Part shown: piece by piece, positions 55,980-64,000 of the stretch
Position numbering within the stretch: position 1 is the first letter of the stretch
How the letters are laid out: every line of letters starts with the position of its first letter
Origin: Paenibacillus melissococcoides
Lineage (GTDB): Bacteria; Bacillota; Bacilli; Paenibacillales; Paenibacillaceae
Reading direction: 5' to 3'
DNA: 64,000 nucleotides
NCBI GenBank assembly: GCA_944800085.1
Contig: CALYLO010000006.1
Coordinates: 310,001-374,000 of the forward strand
The notes under the pieces: model-generated
The model's input: the letters and a program-made list of their open reading frames with translations, nothing else
The model's database searches: none
What the model was told of the DNA's origin: nothing
Translations under genes and position numbers: made by a program

Positions 55980-56852
55980 ATGGAGCCAACCTTAGTCGTA
56001 GAACGCAATGCCCGCCGAGCGAAGTCGAAGCGGTTCAGCTTCAGCGCCGCCTTGATGTATGCCGTACTGACGGCGTGGGCCTTGACGACAATCTATCCGT
56101 TATTCTGGATTGTGAACAACTCTTTCAAAATGTCGCGGGATGTCATGAACAACTCGTTCAGCATCGCCTGGAATCCGGTGATGACGAACTACACCAATGC
56201 GCTTGACCGGATCAATATCGGGAAGAGCTATTTGAACAGCTTGATTATGTCCTTCGGCACCGTATTTTTGGTGCTGCTGTTCGGTGGCTTGGCGGCTTAT
56301 ATCTTATCCCGCTTCCAATTCCGCGGCAAGAGAACGATTTATTCGATTCTTTATGCCACCTTGCTTATTCCGGCGTTTGCCACGGTGGTGCCGGTATATG
56401 AGATTTTGATCAAAACAAGCCTTGTCAATACGTATTGGGGTCTCATTCTGCCGCAGACCGCGGGGAACCTGACCTTCGCCACGCTGGTCATCGCGGGATA
56501 TATGGCCACGATCCCGAAGGATTTGGAGGAAGCCGCATTCATTGACGGCTGCAACCGCTGGCAAATGTTCACGAAGGTGTTCGTGCCGATATCGCGGCCT
56601 GTGTTCGCCTCCGCCAGCATATTCGTATTTATGTGGTCGTACAACGATTTGTTCTCGGCCATGATTTTTGTCAACAAAGAAAACGTCCGTCCGATTGTGG
56701 CCTTGCTGAATGAGATCAGCTCTCAATATGGAACCGACTTCGGACTGATGGCGACAGCCGTGTCGCTGACCGTCATTCCGGTATTGATCGTGTATCTGTT
56801 CATCTCGAAGTTTATCCAAAAAGGGTTGACCGAAGGCGCCGTAAAGGGGTAA
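55980..56852 (+). CDS. CUT1 sugar ABC transporter permease (MalG/MsmG type)
   Basis: 290 residues; ATG with TAGGGGTG upstream. First helix YAVLTAWALTTIYPLFWIV, EAA loop LEEAAFIDGCNRWQMFTKVFVP, C-terminus FIQKGLTEGAVKG. No ATPase gene nearby. Completes the third sugar transporter of the window, which alone is intact. Confidence 0.94.
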   Translation: MEPTLVVERNARRAKSKRFSFSAALMYAVLTAWALTTIYPLFWIVNNSFKMSRDVMNNSFSIAWNPVMTNYTNALDRINIGKSYLNSLIMSFGTVFLVLLFGGLAAYILSRFQFRGKRTIYSILYATLLIPAFATVVPVYEILIKTSLVNTYWGLILPQTAGNLTFATLVIAGYMATIPKDLEEAAFIDGCNRWQMFTKVFVPISRPVFASASIFVFMWSYNDLFSAMIFVNKENVRPIVALLNEISSQYGTDFGLMATAVSLTVIPVLIVYLFISKFIQKGLTEGAVKG

Positions 56853-56996
56853 CGATCCGAAACGTCCTTTCTTATGGAAGAAAAATTCTTGGAGAATATC
56901 ACATAGCGGCTTCACTCTCTTGGATTTGCGCGAGAAAGTCATGTCCCGGGGGTGAAGTCTTTGTTCGTTGCCAGTGCTTGAGCTTTGATTCATGAA

Positions 56997-57035
56997 AAAA
57001 AGCGCGCCTCTCTTTTGAGAAAGGCACGCTTTTTC
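56997..57035. terminator. Bidirectional terminator
   Basis: Stem AAAAGCGcGCCTCTC/GAGAaAGGCaCGCTTTT flanked by A-run and T-run, between the convergent permease operon and collagenase gene. Confidence 0.85.
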
Positions 57036-57076
57036 ATAGAATTATCTATACCCGCTGAGGCGGGACGGCAGCTCAG

Positions 57077-60000
57077 TTAGTGCCGAACCTGCAGCGTATA
57101 GTGAATATCCTCATCGGCATATTTGTAGACATACAGATGGTATCGTCCCGGTTCTGCCGCGAACCCGCCACTCATTCTGTTGCCGTCCAGCTCGGACGGA
57201 TACAGGAGCGGACGATCGGTATCGCCTTCCCGGTACAGGATCCAATTTACGCCGGAACCAAGCTGCCGCTCCAGGTCGATATGAAGCTCGGAAGGTTGGT
57301 CCACGTCAATGATGAACACATCCTGCCGATCGCTGCCGTTCAGGGTCCCTATGACAGGCCGGCCTGCTGGAATCGGGCCGTTGGCCATATCAGGCGTATC
57401 GTTCGGCTCTGTCTCTTCGAACGGAGGAAGCCCCGGCTCCTGCCCGGAATCGGTTCCCGGCTGGACGATCAAGCGATAGGACTGCTCTCCGTGCGCCACA
57501 GCATAGACATACACGTAATAAGTCCCCGGCTTAGCCGCTACGGAGCCGGCTACGCTCGTTCCTTCCACTTGCGTCGGATAGGCGGCATAGTTATTCAGGT
57601 CAGCCTCGTGGTAGAGCACCCAGGTGGCGCTTTGCGCCTGCTCTGTCTCCAATTCGATGTTCCATTGTTCATCCTTCCCGGCATCAAAACGGTACACATC
57701 GACCCGATCCGTATCGCTCAGCTTGCCGGATACCGGCTTGCCTGTTCCATTCAGTTGAACGGCCTGCTCCCAGGTATTGTTCGGCTCATGGTCCGCATCC
57801 GGTTGTCCGCCGTCATGACCGCCATCCGCGGCTCCTTCGCTGCCCTCGTTCCCGGTGCCTTCATCCGGCAATTTTTCGCCGTTGTCGTCCGGATTCTCGC
57901 CAGCATCCCCGCCTGCAGGAAGCTTGCCGTGGAACACGATATCATAGACGAATCGTCCTGCATCGTCCACGCGATAATTGGAAAAGTATGCGGTGACGGT
58001 CTTATACCCGTTCCATGGCTGTTCCGACAAAGCTTGCAGGAAGCCGTCCGTCAAGCTGTTCATCGTCTGCCAATCTTGCTCTTTCCCCGCAGCGGCGCTT
58101 CCGATGTAGGTGCCGCGAAGCTCGAAGGTCCGGAAGAAGCGCGATTCCCGCTCCTTAGTGCTCGTATCCTTCAGTCCGGCCACAGCTGCGATTTCGCTAT
58201 AAATTTCCTGATTCGGCTTCGGCTCCGGCGCCAGCAAATAATCATCCGACACAAGCGGAACCGTCAAGCTGTCATAGCGGGTGACCTGCGAATCGATAGA
58301 GCGTTGATAGGCATCATTCATGTTCGCGTCTCCGCTAATCGCCGCAAGCTGTCCTTCATAAGCGGCCGCATCATTGAACCGGATGGCCTGATGAATGCGA
58401 TCCATCGTGCTAAAATCCTGATGGTACAAGTAATCGTACAACGCAAAGGAATAATCATAAAATTTCCATGTGCCGTACTTCGAATTCACGGTATCCCCCA
58501 CGGTGAACCGCTCCCCCGGACCGTCATGGCGCAGGTTGCCGACGACCGACTTGCGGGGCTGAATCCCCTCCGTCCGCGTAGATCCGGCGAAGAACTCGGC
58601 GCCGCCTTCGTCAAACCATTGCATGCGTCCGGTCTTATACAGCGGCCCCTGGCCCCACATGCCCGGCACCTCGTACCGGCCTTGGAGGTAATGGGTAAAC
58701 TCATGCCGGAACAGCTCTTCCAGACTATAAATGCTCTGATCGATCGTCCGATCATACGTGAAGAACGTGCCGTCCGGTTCAATGTAAATGCCCCCATTAT
58801 CGGTGTCGAAGCCGTATAAATACCGGTTCATCCGGTATTCATCCGGATTGTTGTAAATGACGACCGTCAGCACGTCATCCGGATTTCCCTGCTCCAGCGG
58901 CTGATCGCTGCCGATGACGCGGTGGAACTGGGCTTGAACCTCCTTCGCCGCCCAATATAAGCGCTGAAGCTGTTCCTCGCTCAGCTGGCTCCCCGTCCGG
59001 AATACGAACCGGCCGTCATCGAACTCGACCCGCTGCGGCAAATAGCGTTCCTTCCCGCGCTGCTTCAAGTCGTCCATATCGATCCGGCGGCCGGAAGCAT
59101 CCGTTGCCGCATAGTGCTGGTCAATCTGATCGGCAGCCACGAAGTAGATCTCGCCCAGCGCCGGCGCGTTCTGCATGATATCGGTCAGCACCCGGTTCAC
59201 CTGCTGCGGCTCGCTGTAATAACGGCCGAGCGAACCGGTGTAGTAAATGGCGTTATTCGTCAGATACACCTTGTCCGCCGATACAGGTCCATGCTGCGCC
59301 ATCCGGAACAACTGCTCCAAATAGCCGTCGATGCTTCCCTTGAACGCAGCTTCCTGATCCGGTTCGTTCATGCGCCACATCAGCACATAACCGACACCCT
59401 TTATCACCTCGTAGAATGCTCTGGAAGCCTCGTAATCACCGGACAAGACATCCGCGCGGTCGTTGAAGCTCTGAAGAAGCCCTGTCAATCGATTCACGGT
59501 ATCCGGATCGGTGGTAGAATTGGAGATCATTCTGCCTGTCGCTCCGATAACCTTGTTCTGTAAGTCGTTGCCCCAAGCAAAGGCCGGGTTATCGATAATC
59601 GCCTTGATGGCCGGGAGCATCTTTTCCCGGAATGCCGGTTCATTAATCCGGGCCAGCTCCTTGTTGTAATATCCGAGGTAATAACCGGAACGGAGCACCT
59701 CCACCAACGTCGGAATGCCTTGATCGTCCTCGGGCGTGAACTGTCTGCCGCTTTCCTGCAGCCGATCCACAATCGCTTGGAAACGATCCTCGTCCGCGTA
59801 AAAACGCCGGGTATCGTCATTGTACTTGAACAGCTCCGGAATCTTCGACCATTCGATACGGACGAGCAGATCCGTAAGCTCCTCATACGACAGCGAATTC
59901 AATTCCGCCATGCTGTACTGCCTGTCGGTGCGCGCCTCGCTTGACAGCGCCCGAGGCTGCGGCTCAGAGAGGCCGGCATCTGCGGACTTGACCGCCTCGC

Positions 60001-60205
60001 TCGGAATCTCCCCGTCTGCGCCCAACGGCGCCGCGGACGGCGGAAGCTCATCCATCGCCAATGCACTGGCGGCTCTCGGCTCCGTTACTCCTTCGACCGG
60101 GAGCGTCCCCTTCGATTGGGCGGCCGCGAAGCCTGCCGGACTTCCTGCGGCGATGGCCGCCGCCAGCAAAATCGAAGCCCATCTCATCCATGCTTGTTGT
60201 CTCAT
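57077..60205 (-). CDS. Secreted collagenase (peptidase family M9) with two PPC domains
   Basis: 1042 residues from ATG 60205 (MRQQAWMRW); ATG 60217 or the far upstream 60262 are less fitting because GGGGG sits just before 60217. Signal peptide ~1-35. An M9N-like helical activator domain (~80-340), then the peptidase domain with zinc motif HEFTHYLQG and the downstream Glu region WFDEGGAEFFAG. The C-terminus has two prepeptidase-C-like domains (AEPNNTWEQA-type start, DVYRFDAGKDE; PNDTPDMANG). It degrades collagen outside the cell, fitting an animal- or insect-associated lifestyle along with the glycan locus. Confidence 0.92.
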   Translation of the reverse strand: MRQQAWMRWASILLAAAIAAGSPAGFAAAQSKGTLPVEGVTEPRAASALAMDELPPSAAPLGADGEIPSEAVKSADAGLSEPQPRALSSEARTDRQYSMAELNSLSYEELTDLLVRIEWSKIPELFKYNDDTRRFYADEDRFQAIVDRLQESGRQFTPEDDQGIPTLVEVLRSGYYLGYYNKELARINEPAFREKMLPAIKAIIDNPAFAWGNDLQNKVIGATGRMISNSTTDPDTVNRLTGLLQSFNDRADVLSGDYEASRAFYEVIKGVGYVLMWRMNEPDQEAAFKGSIDGYLEQLFRMAQHGPVSADKVYLTNNAIYYTGSLGRYYSEPQQVNRVLTDIMQNAPALGEIYFVAADQIDQHYAATDASGRRIDMDDLKQRGKERYLPQRVEFDDGRFVFRTGSQLSEEQLQRLYWAAKEVQAQFHRVIGSDQPLEQGNPDDVLTVVIYNNPDEYRMNRYLYGFDTDNGGIYIEPDGTFFTYDRTIDQSIYSLEELFRHEFTHYLQGRYEVPGMWGQGPLYKTGRMQWFDEGGAEFFAGSTRTEGIQPRKSVVGNLRHDGPGERFTVGDTVNSKYGTWKFYDYSFALYDYLYHQDFSTMDRIHQAIRFNDAAAYEGQLAAISGDANMNDAYQRSIDSQVTRYDSLTVPLVSDDYLLAPEPKPNQEIYSEIAAVAGLKDTSTKERESRFFRTFELRGTYIGSAAAGKEQDWQTMNSLTDGFLQALSEQPWNGYKTVTAYFSNYRVDDAGRFVYDIVFHGKLPAGGDAGENPDDNGEKLPDEGTGNEGSEGAADGGHDGGQPDADHEPNNTWEQAVQLNGTGKPVSGKLSDTDRVDVYRFDAGKDEQWNIELETEQAQSATWVLYHEADLNNYAAYPTQVEGTSVAGSVAAKPGTYYVYVYAVAHGEQSYRLIVQPGTDSGQEPGLPPFEETEPNDTPDMANGPIPAGRPVIGTLNGSDRQDVFIIDVDQPSELHIDLERQLGSGVNWILYREGDTDRPLLYPSELDGNRMSGGFAAEPGRYHLYVYKYADEDIHYTLQVRH

Positions 60206-60262
60206 CCTGTGCAACATCCCCCTTATGCATGTTCGTTCATGTTCTCTCTTGATGAACGACAA

Positions 60263-60832
60263 TGCTAAATATCGGCGGCCGGCAGATGGATTGACATGCA
60301 GCCAAATTCCCGTTTTTTTCGGCGAATAGTGCCATCGTCTCTATAAAAAGTTCCCGAAAGCGGGATGAAAAGGAAGCGGAGGAAGGTATTTCTTCCGGCA
60401 GGGGGCCTGTTCGCCGGCTTCCCTTTTCCAATCGTTATTCCTTGATTGACAGGGACATCCGTAGTATCCAAGGCGACTCGGTTGTGACAAAATGGAATTG
60501 TCGAATTTTGTCATTAAAAAATGTTGATCCGGACACCATCGCGTGCCGAAGAGGGCACAAGACAAGTGCTCATTCGGCAACAGCTATCGGCCGCTTCTTC
60601 CTTGCGCTGTTGAGCAAACGTCAACAGAATCGCCTAAATGGATCGTTTTGTTGATTTTTTGGTAACGGGCAGGGGGGAAATATGCACACTTTCTCAACAT
60701 TTGCTGTACTATATAGCAATACGAACCAGTCGCAACTCTAGAACGGGGCCGTTGAGCGGGCGCAGCAGCGTGACGGGCCCTGTATCGTGGCAGCAATGGC
60801 GCTCTCAGGGTATCTATAGAGACAAGGAGGTA
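60263..60832. other. Non-coding stretch with a 9-bp inverted repeat
   Basis: No supported gene. TGACAAAAT at 60485-60493 and ATTTTGTCA at 60505-60513 form a clean dyad around an 11-base centre, possibly an operator. Another AT-rich region with TTGTTGATTTTTTGG lies near 60650. Confidence 0.4.
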
Positions 60833-61093
60833 ATGGCTGTGTTTTATTGCATCGTATGTTCCCGGCTTCACGAGGAATGTGGTGCTGAGGATTGGGTATT
60901 TGAGCACGCGATTTATATCGAGCCGATGCTCGGCGAGAAAATTCAACTCGGGATGTGCAATAAGAAGGTCGGCAGAGGCAGCAGCCAATATAAATATTCG
61001 CGGCGCATGATCAAGGATGAACAGGCGGCATGGAAACAAGTCAACAGCGACATTCCCGTATACGACCATATCGACCGCTTCCAGTTGTGGTGA
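60833..61093 (+). CDS. Small hypothetical protein (86 aa)
   Basis: 86 residues, ATG with a perfect AAGGAGGT just upstream, which overrules a longer frame from 60638. Starts VFYCIVCSRLHEECGAEDW (two Cys two residues apart, CIVC, and a third Cys), central IYIEPMLGEKIQLGMCNKK, basic middle and C-terminus DRFQLW. Possibly metal-binding via the Cys residues. Family unknown. Confidence 0.7.
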   Translation: MAVFYCIVCSRLHEECGAEDWVFEHAIYIEPMLGEKIQLGMCNKKVGRGSSQYKYSRRMIKDEQAAWKQVNSDIPVYDHIDRFQLW

Positions 61094-61308
61094 ACCGAAG
61101 CTGCTGTCGGCATAGGGATCGCATCCGATGACGGAAGGGAGAGGAAGCGCCCCCCGGTCCGGCATTCCGCCGGGCCGGGGCACCGGAGCGCCGCGCTGGC
61201 TCATTGCCACGTGGACCGGAAACGGGTACAATGACAGTGAATTCGCGCCAGCGCGGGGGAGCGGGACCGGCACTGCCACTCGCATTCCAGGGAGAGGGGG
61301 AACGGAAG

Positions 61309-61974
61309 ATGACGCCGGACGGTGAGAGCTTATTCGAGATGCTGCATGGAGACAAGCCGCGTCTGTGGCTGTTCACGGGGGACAGCATTACCCATGGGCC
61401 ATTGCATACGAATGGCATGCGCAATTATGTGGAGCATATTCAGGAACGAATCCGGTGGGAGCTGCAGCGCTTCCACGATGTCGTCATCAATACGGGAATC
61501 AGCGGCCACACGATTCAAGATATCGAGCGGGGATTTGCCGAGAGAATCGCAAGATTCCGGCCGGACGCGGTGTTCTTGATGCTGGGGATGAATGACTGCA
61601 CAAGCGGGCCGGCGGGAAGAGGGAAGTTCCGCGGCAGCTTCGTGCGGGTAATGGAACGAATCCGCGGCATCGGCGCGATTCCCGTGCTGCAGACGCCGAA
61701 TCCGATCTTCGAGGCGGAGGCGGCGAGAAGATCGGATCTGATCCATTATGTACATATCATCCGGGAGATTGCGCGGGAGGAGCATGCCGTGCTCGTCGAT
61801 CATTATGCCCACTGGATGACCCGGCAGCCGGATCAAGCCCGGATGCGCTCCGCTTGGCTGAATGACGCCATTCATCCGAATCAGCATGGGCATGTGGAGC
61901 TTGCCCGCAAGCTGCTGCTGGACCTGAAGCTGTTCGATGAAGAGAGCCCTACTTGCAATCTGATCCTTCCATAA
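61309..61974 (+). CDS. SGNH/GDSL-type hydrolase
   Basis: 221 residues from ATG 61309 (GGGGGAACGG before it). SGNH blocks are seen: FTGDSITHG (nucleophile Ser), INTGISGHT (Gly), MLGMNDC (Asn) and the Asp/His pair in LNDAIHPNQHGH. Esterase or lipase of the TAP/RhgT class, cytoplasmic because there is no signal peptide. Often deacetylates glycans, but the substrate is unknown. Confidence 0.92.
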   Translation: MTPDGESLFEMLHGDKPRLWLFTGDSITHGPLHTNGMRNYVEHIQERIRWELQRFHDVVINTGISGHTIQDIERGFAERIARFRPDAVFLMLGMNDCTSGPAGRGKFRGSFVRVMERIRGIGAIPVLQTPNPIFEAEAARRSDLIHYVHIIREIAREEHAVLVDHYAHWMTRQPDQARMRSAWLNDAIHPNQHGHVELARKLLLDLKLFDEESPTCNLILP

Positions 61975-62218
61975 CTGGCATCGCCCCTGGAGCGGCTGTG
62001 AATTCATTCTTGCAAGCGAATCATTTTTGCTGTACATTTGGATTCTGGCATCGTGCCGCGCAGCCATGGGGATGGATTCGGTTCGGAACTCATCGGTCAT
62101 CATTGCAGGTTCGCAGTCTCATGCGCAATACGCGGTCAAGCTGTGCCGGAACGGTGTATCAAGCTGCTGTTTCTTATTTTGTTACGGCTGGGGAAATGGC
62201 TGGGGAGAGTGAATAGTT

Positions 62219-63046
62219 TTGAATTTGTGGGAATCATTTGTGGCCTTCGTACTGGGCCTCGTGGAAGGTCTAACGGAGTTCGCGCCGGTGTCTTCCACCG
62301 GTCATATGATTATTGTCGATGATTTCTTGTTCCAATCGAAGGAACTGTTCTCGCCTGCGGTGGCGAATACGTTCAAGATCGTCATCCAGTTGGGATCCAT
62401 CTTGGCGGTGGTCGTCGTCATGTGGGGGCGGTTCATGAGTCTGCTCGGATTGGGCCGCCGGAAGGAGCGGTCGCCGTTCGAGCCGAGACTGAACCTGCTG
62501 CAGGTGTTCGTCGGGCTCATTCCTGCCGGGGTGCTCGGCGTTCTCTTCAATGACTATATTGACGAGTACCTGTTCTCGACGAAGACTGTCGTCGTCGGCC
62601 TCGTGCTGGGGGCCATCCTCATGATCGCGGCAGATTGGTTCCGGCCGCGCCGTCCGAGAGCGGACACGGTCGATCAGATTACATATGGACAAGCCTTCGC
62701 TGTCGGCTTGATTCAATGTCTGTCCCTGTGGCCGGGCTTTTCCCGTTCCGGGTCGACCATTTCCGGCGGCGTGCTGGCCGGGATGAGCCACCGCGCGGCG
62801 GCCGATTTCACGTTCATTATGGCGGTGCCGATCATGGCGGGAGCGAGCTTCCTGTCGCTGCTCAAGAGCTGGGATTCCATTACGATGGAAGCCGTGCCTT
62901 TCTTTATCATCGGATTTATCAGCGCCTTCGTCTTTGCCCTGATCTCGATCCGGTTTTTCCTGAAGCTGATCAACCGCATCAAGCTCGTTCCCTTCGCCAT
63001 TTACCGCTTGGTGCTGGCGGCGGTCATTTTTTTCGTCTTCCTGTAA
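62219..63046 (+). CDS. uppP: Undecaprenyl-diphosphatase
   Basis: 275 residues from TTG 62219 (GGGGAGAG about 10 bases upstream). BacA family motifs: VLGLVEGLTEFAPVSSTGHMII (the Glu-rich EGLTEFxPVSSTGH signature) and SLWPGFSRSGSTISGG (Arg/Ser motif). About eight membrane helices. It recycles the lipid carrier for peptidoglycan synthesis and gives bacitracin tolerance when abundant. The 243-bp leader (61975-62218) holds no gene I could support. Confidence 0.95.
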   Translation: MNLWESFVAFVLGLVEGLTEFAPVSSTGHMIIVDDFLFQSKELFSPAVANTFKIVIQLGSILAVVVVMWGRFMSLLGLGRRKERSPFEPRLNLLQVFVGLIPAGVLGVLFNDYIDEYLFSTKTVVVGLVLGAILMIAADWFRPRRPRADTVDQITYGQAFAVGLIQCLSLWPGFSRSGSTISGGVLAGMSHRAAADFTFIMAVPIMAGASFLSLLKSWDSITMEAVPFFIIGFISAFVFALISIRFFLKLINRIKLVPFAIYRLVLAAVIFFVFL

Positions 63047-63050
63047 ACAC

Positions 63051-63311
63051 ATGAATGTCTTGGCTGCAGCAATGAAAGGGATGCGGTCAAGGCATTTTTT
63101 TGCGCTTGGCCGAGATTCCCGTCAAGATTGGGGGGCGGACCAGGATCGGGCGATCATCATTAACCGGGAAGGGGAGATCATTCTTGATCGGGCCAAGTAC
63201 GAGGCGGGAACCGTTACGGAGCTTGACGGTCTTGGCATCGCCTGTCTGCACTGCGATGAAATGGTGCTGCAAGGTTTGCCGGCCGACGAGTCCTTGCGGA
63301 TATGGGAATAA
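63051..63311 (+). CDS. Small hypothetical protein (86 aa)
   Basis: 86 residues; ATG 63051 is 5 bp after uppP, and no good ribosome site is seen. An internal ATG 63072 is also possible. IIINREGEIILDRAKYEAGTVTELDGLGIACLHCDEMVLQG shows a small beta-rich protein with one CLHC pair. Likely cotranscribed with uppP. Function unknown. Confidence 0.5.
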   Translation: MNVLAAAMKGMRSRHFFALGRDSRQDWGADQDRAIIINREGEIILDRAKYEAGTVTELDGLGIACLHCDEMVLQGLPADESLRIWE

Positions 63312-63321
63312 CCGGTAATCG

Positions 63322-63363
63322 AAAAAAGCCTTTCTGAAGCAGCCGCGCTTCAAAAAGGCTTTA
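63322..63363 (+). terminator. Rho-independent terminator
   Basis: Stem AAAGCCTTTCTGAAGC/GCTTCAAAAAGGCTTT around AGCCGC, followed by ATCTGG. It lies between convergent genes. Confidence 0.75.
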
Positions 63364-63390
63364 TCTGGGTGGATCAATCATAAGAAAGGA

Positions 63391-63885
63391 TTAGTCATCA
63401 TCTTCGTCCTCTTCGTCATCATCGTCGTCGTCGTCTTCCTCTTCCTCTTCTTCATCGTATTCGCCATCGCCGTCTTCATCATCTTCATCTTCATCTTCGT
63501 CATCGCTGTCTTCGTCGTCTTCTTCTTCGTATTCGCCGTCGCCGTCTTCGTCGTCTTCCTCTTCGTCATCCTCGTCGCCGTCCTCGTCCTCTTCTTCTTC
63601 GCCATCCTCTTCGTCGTCTTCGTCACCGCTGTCTTTTACTTCCTCATCCTCGTCGTCTTCGTCTTCGTCGTCTTCATCATTCCAATCCAATCCAACCTTT
63701 TCCCCGCCATCCAGCTCTACATCGATATCGGTGACCTTGTCCCAATCGATATCCTCCAGGAAAGAGTCGAGGCTTCCGCCTTCGGCGTCGAACTCTACGA
63801 TTTTTCCACCCTTATACTCCACCTCAATACTGTCGAACCCTCCCAGATTTTCGAGTTGCTTTTTTACATTTTCATACTTGCTCAT
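63391..63885 (-). CDS. Hypothetical protein with long poly-acidic tail
   Basis: 164 residues from ATG 63885 (TTG 63894 directly after AAGGAGAGGG is an alternative). An N-terminal ~70-residue folded domain (SKYENVKKQLENLGGFDSIEV and GGSLDSFLEDIDWDKVTDIDVEL) is followed by ~95 residues almost only Asp/Glu with rare Gly, Lys, Ser, Tyr. The repeat-rich GAA/GAC/GAT DNA (63391-63670) is prone to slippage. The tail could bind Ca2+ or basic proteins. No signal peptide. Function unknown. Confidence 0.75.
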   Translation of the reverse strand: MSKYENVKKQLENLGGFDSIEVEYKGGKIVEFDAEGGSLDSFLEDIDWDKVTDIDVELDGGEKVGLDWNDEDDEDEDDEDEEVKDSGDEDDEEDGEEEEDEDGDEDDEEEDDEDGDGEYEEEDDEDSDDEDEDEDDEDGDGEYDEEEEEEDDDDDDDEEDEDDD

Positions 63886-64000
63886 TGCGCTCAACCCTCT
63901 CCTTGGAATGAATTTGATATTTTACTTTCCCTCTATTCTATGTCTCGCAGCAGATAAGGTATGGACGAATGAGAGAGGAGGATAGTGGAAAAAAACGCTT

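Noticed and set aside
57080..58819. 579-codon plus-strand frame opposite the collagenase
   Set aside because: Antisense shadow. The collagenase motifs on the minus strand are decisive.
61975..62218. Possible riboswitch or leader before uppP
   Set aside because: No strong terminator hairpin, T-box or known consensus could be seen by eye. Left unassigned.

Overview
The window looks like a chromosomal segment of a Paenibacillus-type firmicute. The grounds are several CUT1 sugar transporters encoded without their own ATPase, YesM/YesN-type and LplABC-type genes, a perfect PerR box before ahpCF, CcpA-type cre sites, paired RRNPP (Alo/arbitrium-like) receptor genes with a secreted propeptide, DUF6323/DUF6179 genes and a collagenase. 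Base composition is mixed. The ends (nrdJ, uppP, collagenase) are GC-rich, while about 2-10 kb is AT-rich, patchy and full of remnants, which suggests an accessory insertion zone.

Layout. 1-3.5 kb: the 3' end of nrdJ, an IS66 scrap, and small hypothetical, secreted and membrane genes. 3.9-9.7 kb: two paralogous RRNPP receptor genes on the minus strand. The first is broken by an in-frame amber codon but keeps a translationally coupled 36-residue propeptide. The second is intact and carries a C-terminal segment resembling Spo0E aspartyl-phosphate phosphatases. Both have the same palindrome upstream. Between them lies an IS110-family element that splits a small membrane-protein gene. 10.4-34.5 kb: a glycan-utilisation locus with a CUT1 transporter (one permease cut by an IS5-family element with a 4-bp target duplication), a PL8 polysaccharide lyase, a GH29 family enzyme, KdgK, KDPG aldolase, KduI, KduD, a DUF2264 protein, a GH88 unsaturated glucuronyl hydrolase, a YesM/YesN two-component pair and a GH112 phosphorylase. 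The kinase gene is split by a second IS110 copy. 34.5-35.3 kb: a scar of gene fragments next to a truncated LytTR regulator. 35.5-37.9 kb: PerR-type ahpCF. 38-40 kb: a DUF6323/DUF6179 pair. 40.5-45.3 kb: an LplB/LplC/solute-binding-protein operon and a ROK regulator. 45.3-49.8 kb: resistance-gene and MarR remnants, an Sfp-type PPTase, two surface-glycan enzymes and a broken CPBP protease. 50-53.3 kb: a secreted Asp-box repeat protein beside an OmpR/histidine-kinase pair whose kinase is broken by a 14-bp tandem duplication. 53.6-57 kb: a third CUT1 transporter. 57-64 kb: collagenase, SGNH hydrolase, UppP and a highly acidic-tailed protein.

How it fits together. The 10-34 kb genes form an inferred pathway: the secreted PL8 lyase makes unsaturated oligosaccharides, the CUT1 transporter imports them, GH88 removes the unsaturated uronate, KduI/KduD convert it to 2-keto-3-deoxygluconate, and KdgK plus aldolase deliver it to central metabolism. 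Two promoters in this locus share a 68-bp architecture with AAGGTCA direct repeats 22 bp apart, a plausible site for the YesN-like regulator. The locus is decaying or polymorphic: two IS insertions and three independent frameshifts hit the transporter, the sensor kinase, an accessory protein and GH112. The most novel candidate is the RRNPP-receptor/Spo0E-like fusion, which would link peptide signalling directly to Spo0A dephosphorylation in one polypeptide.
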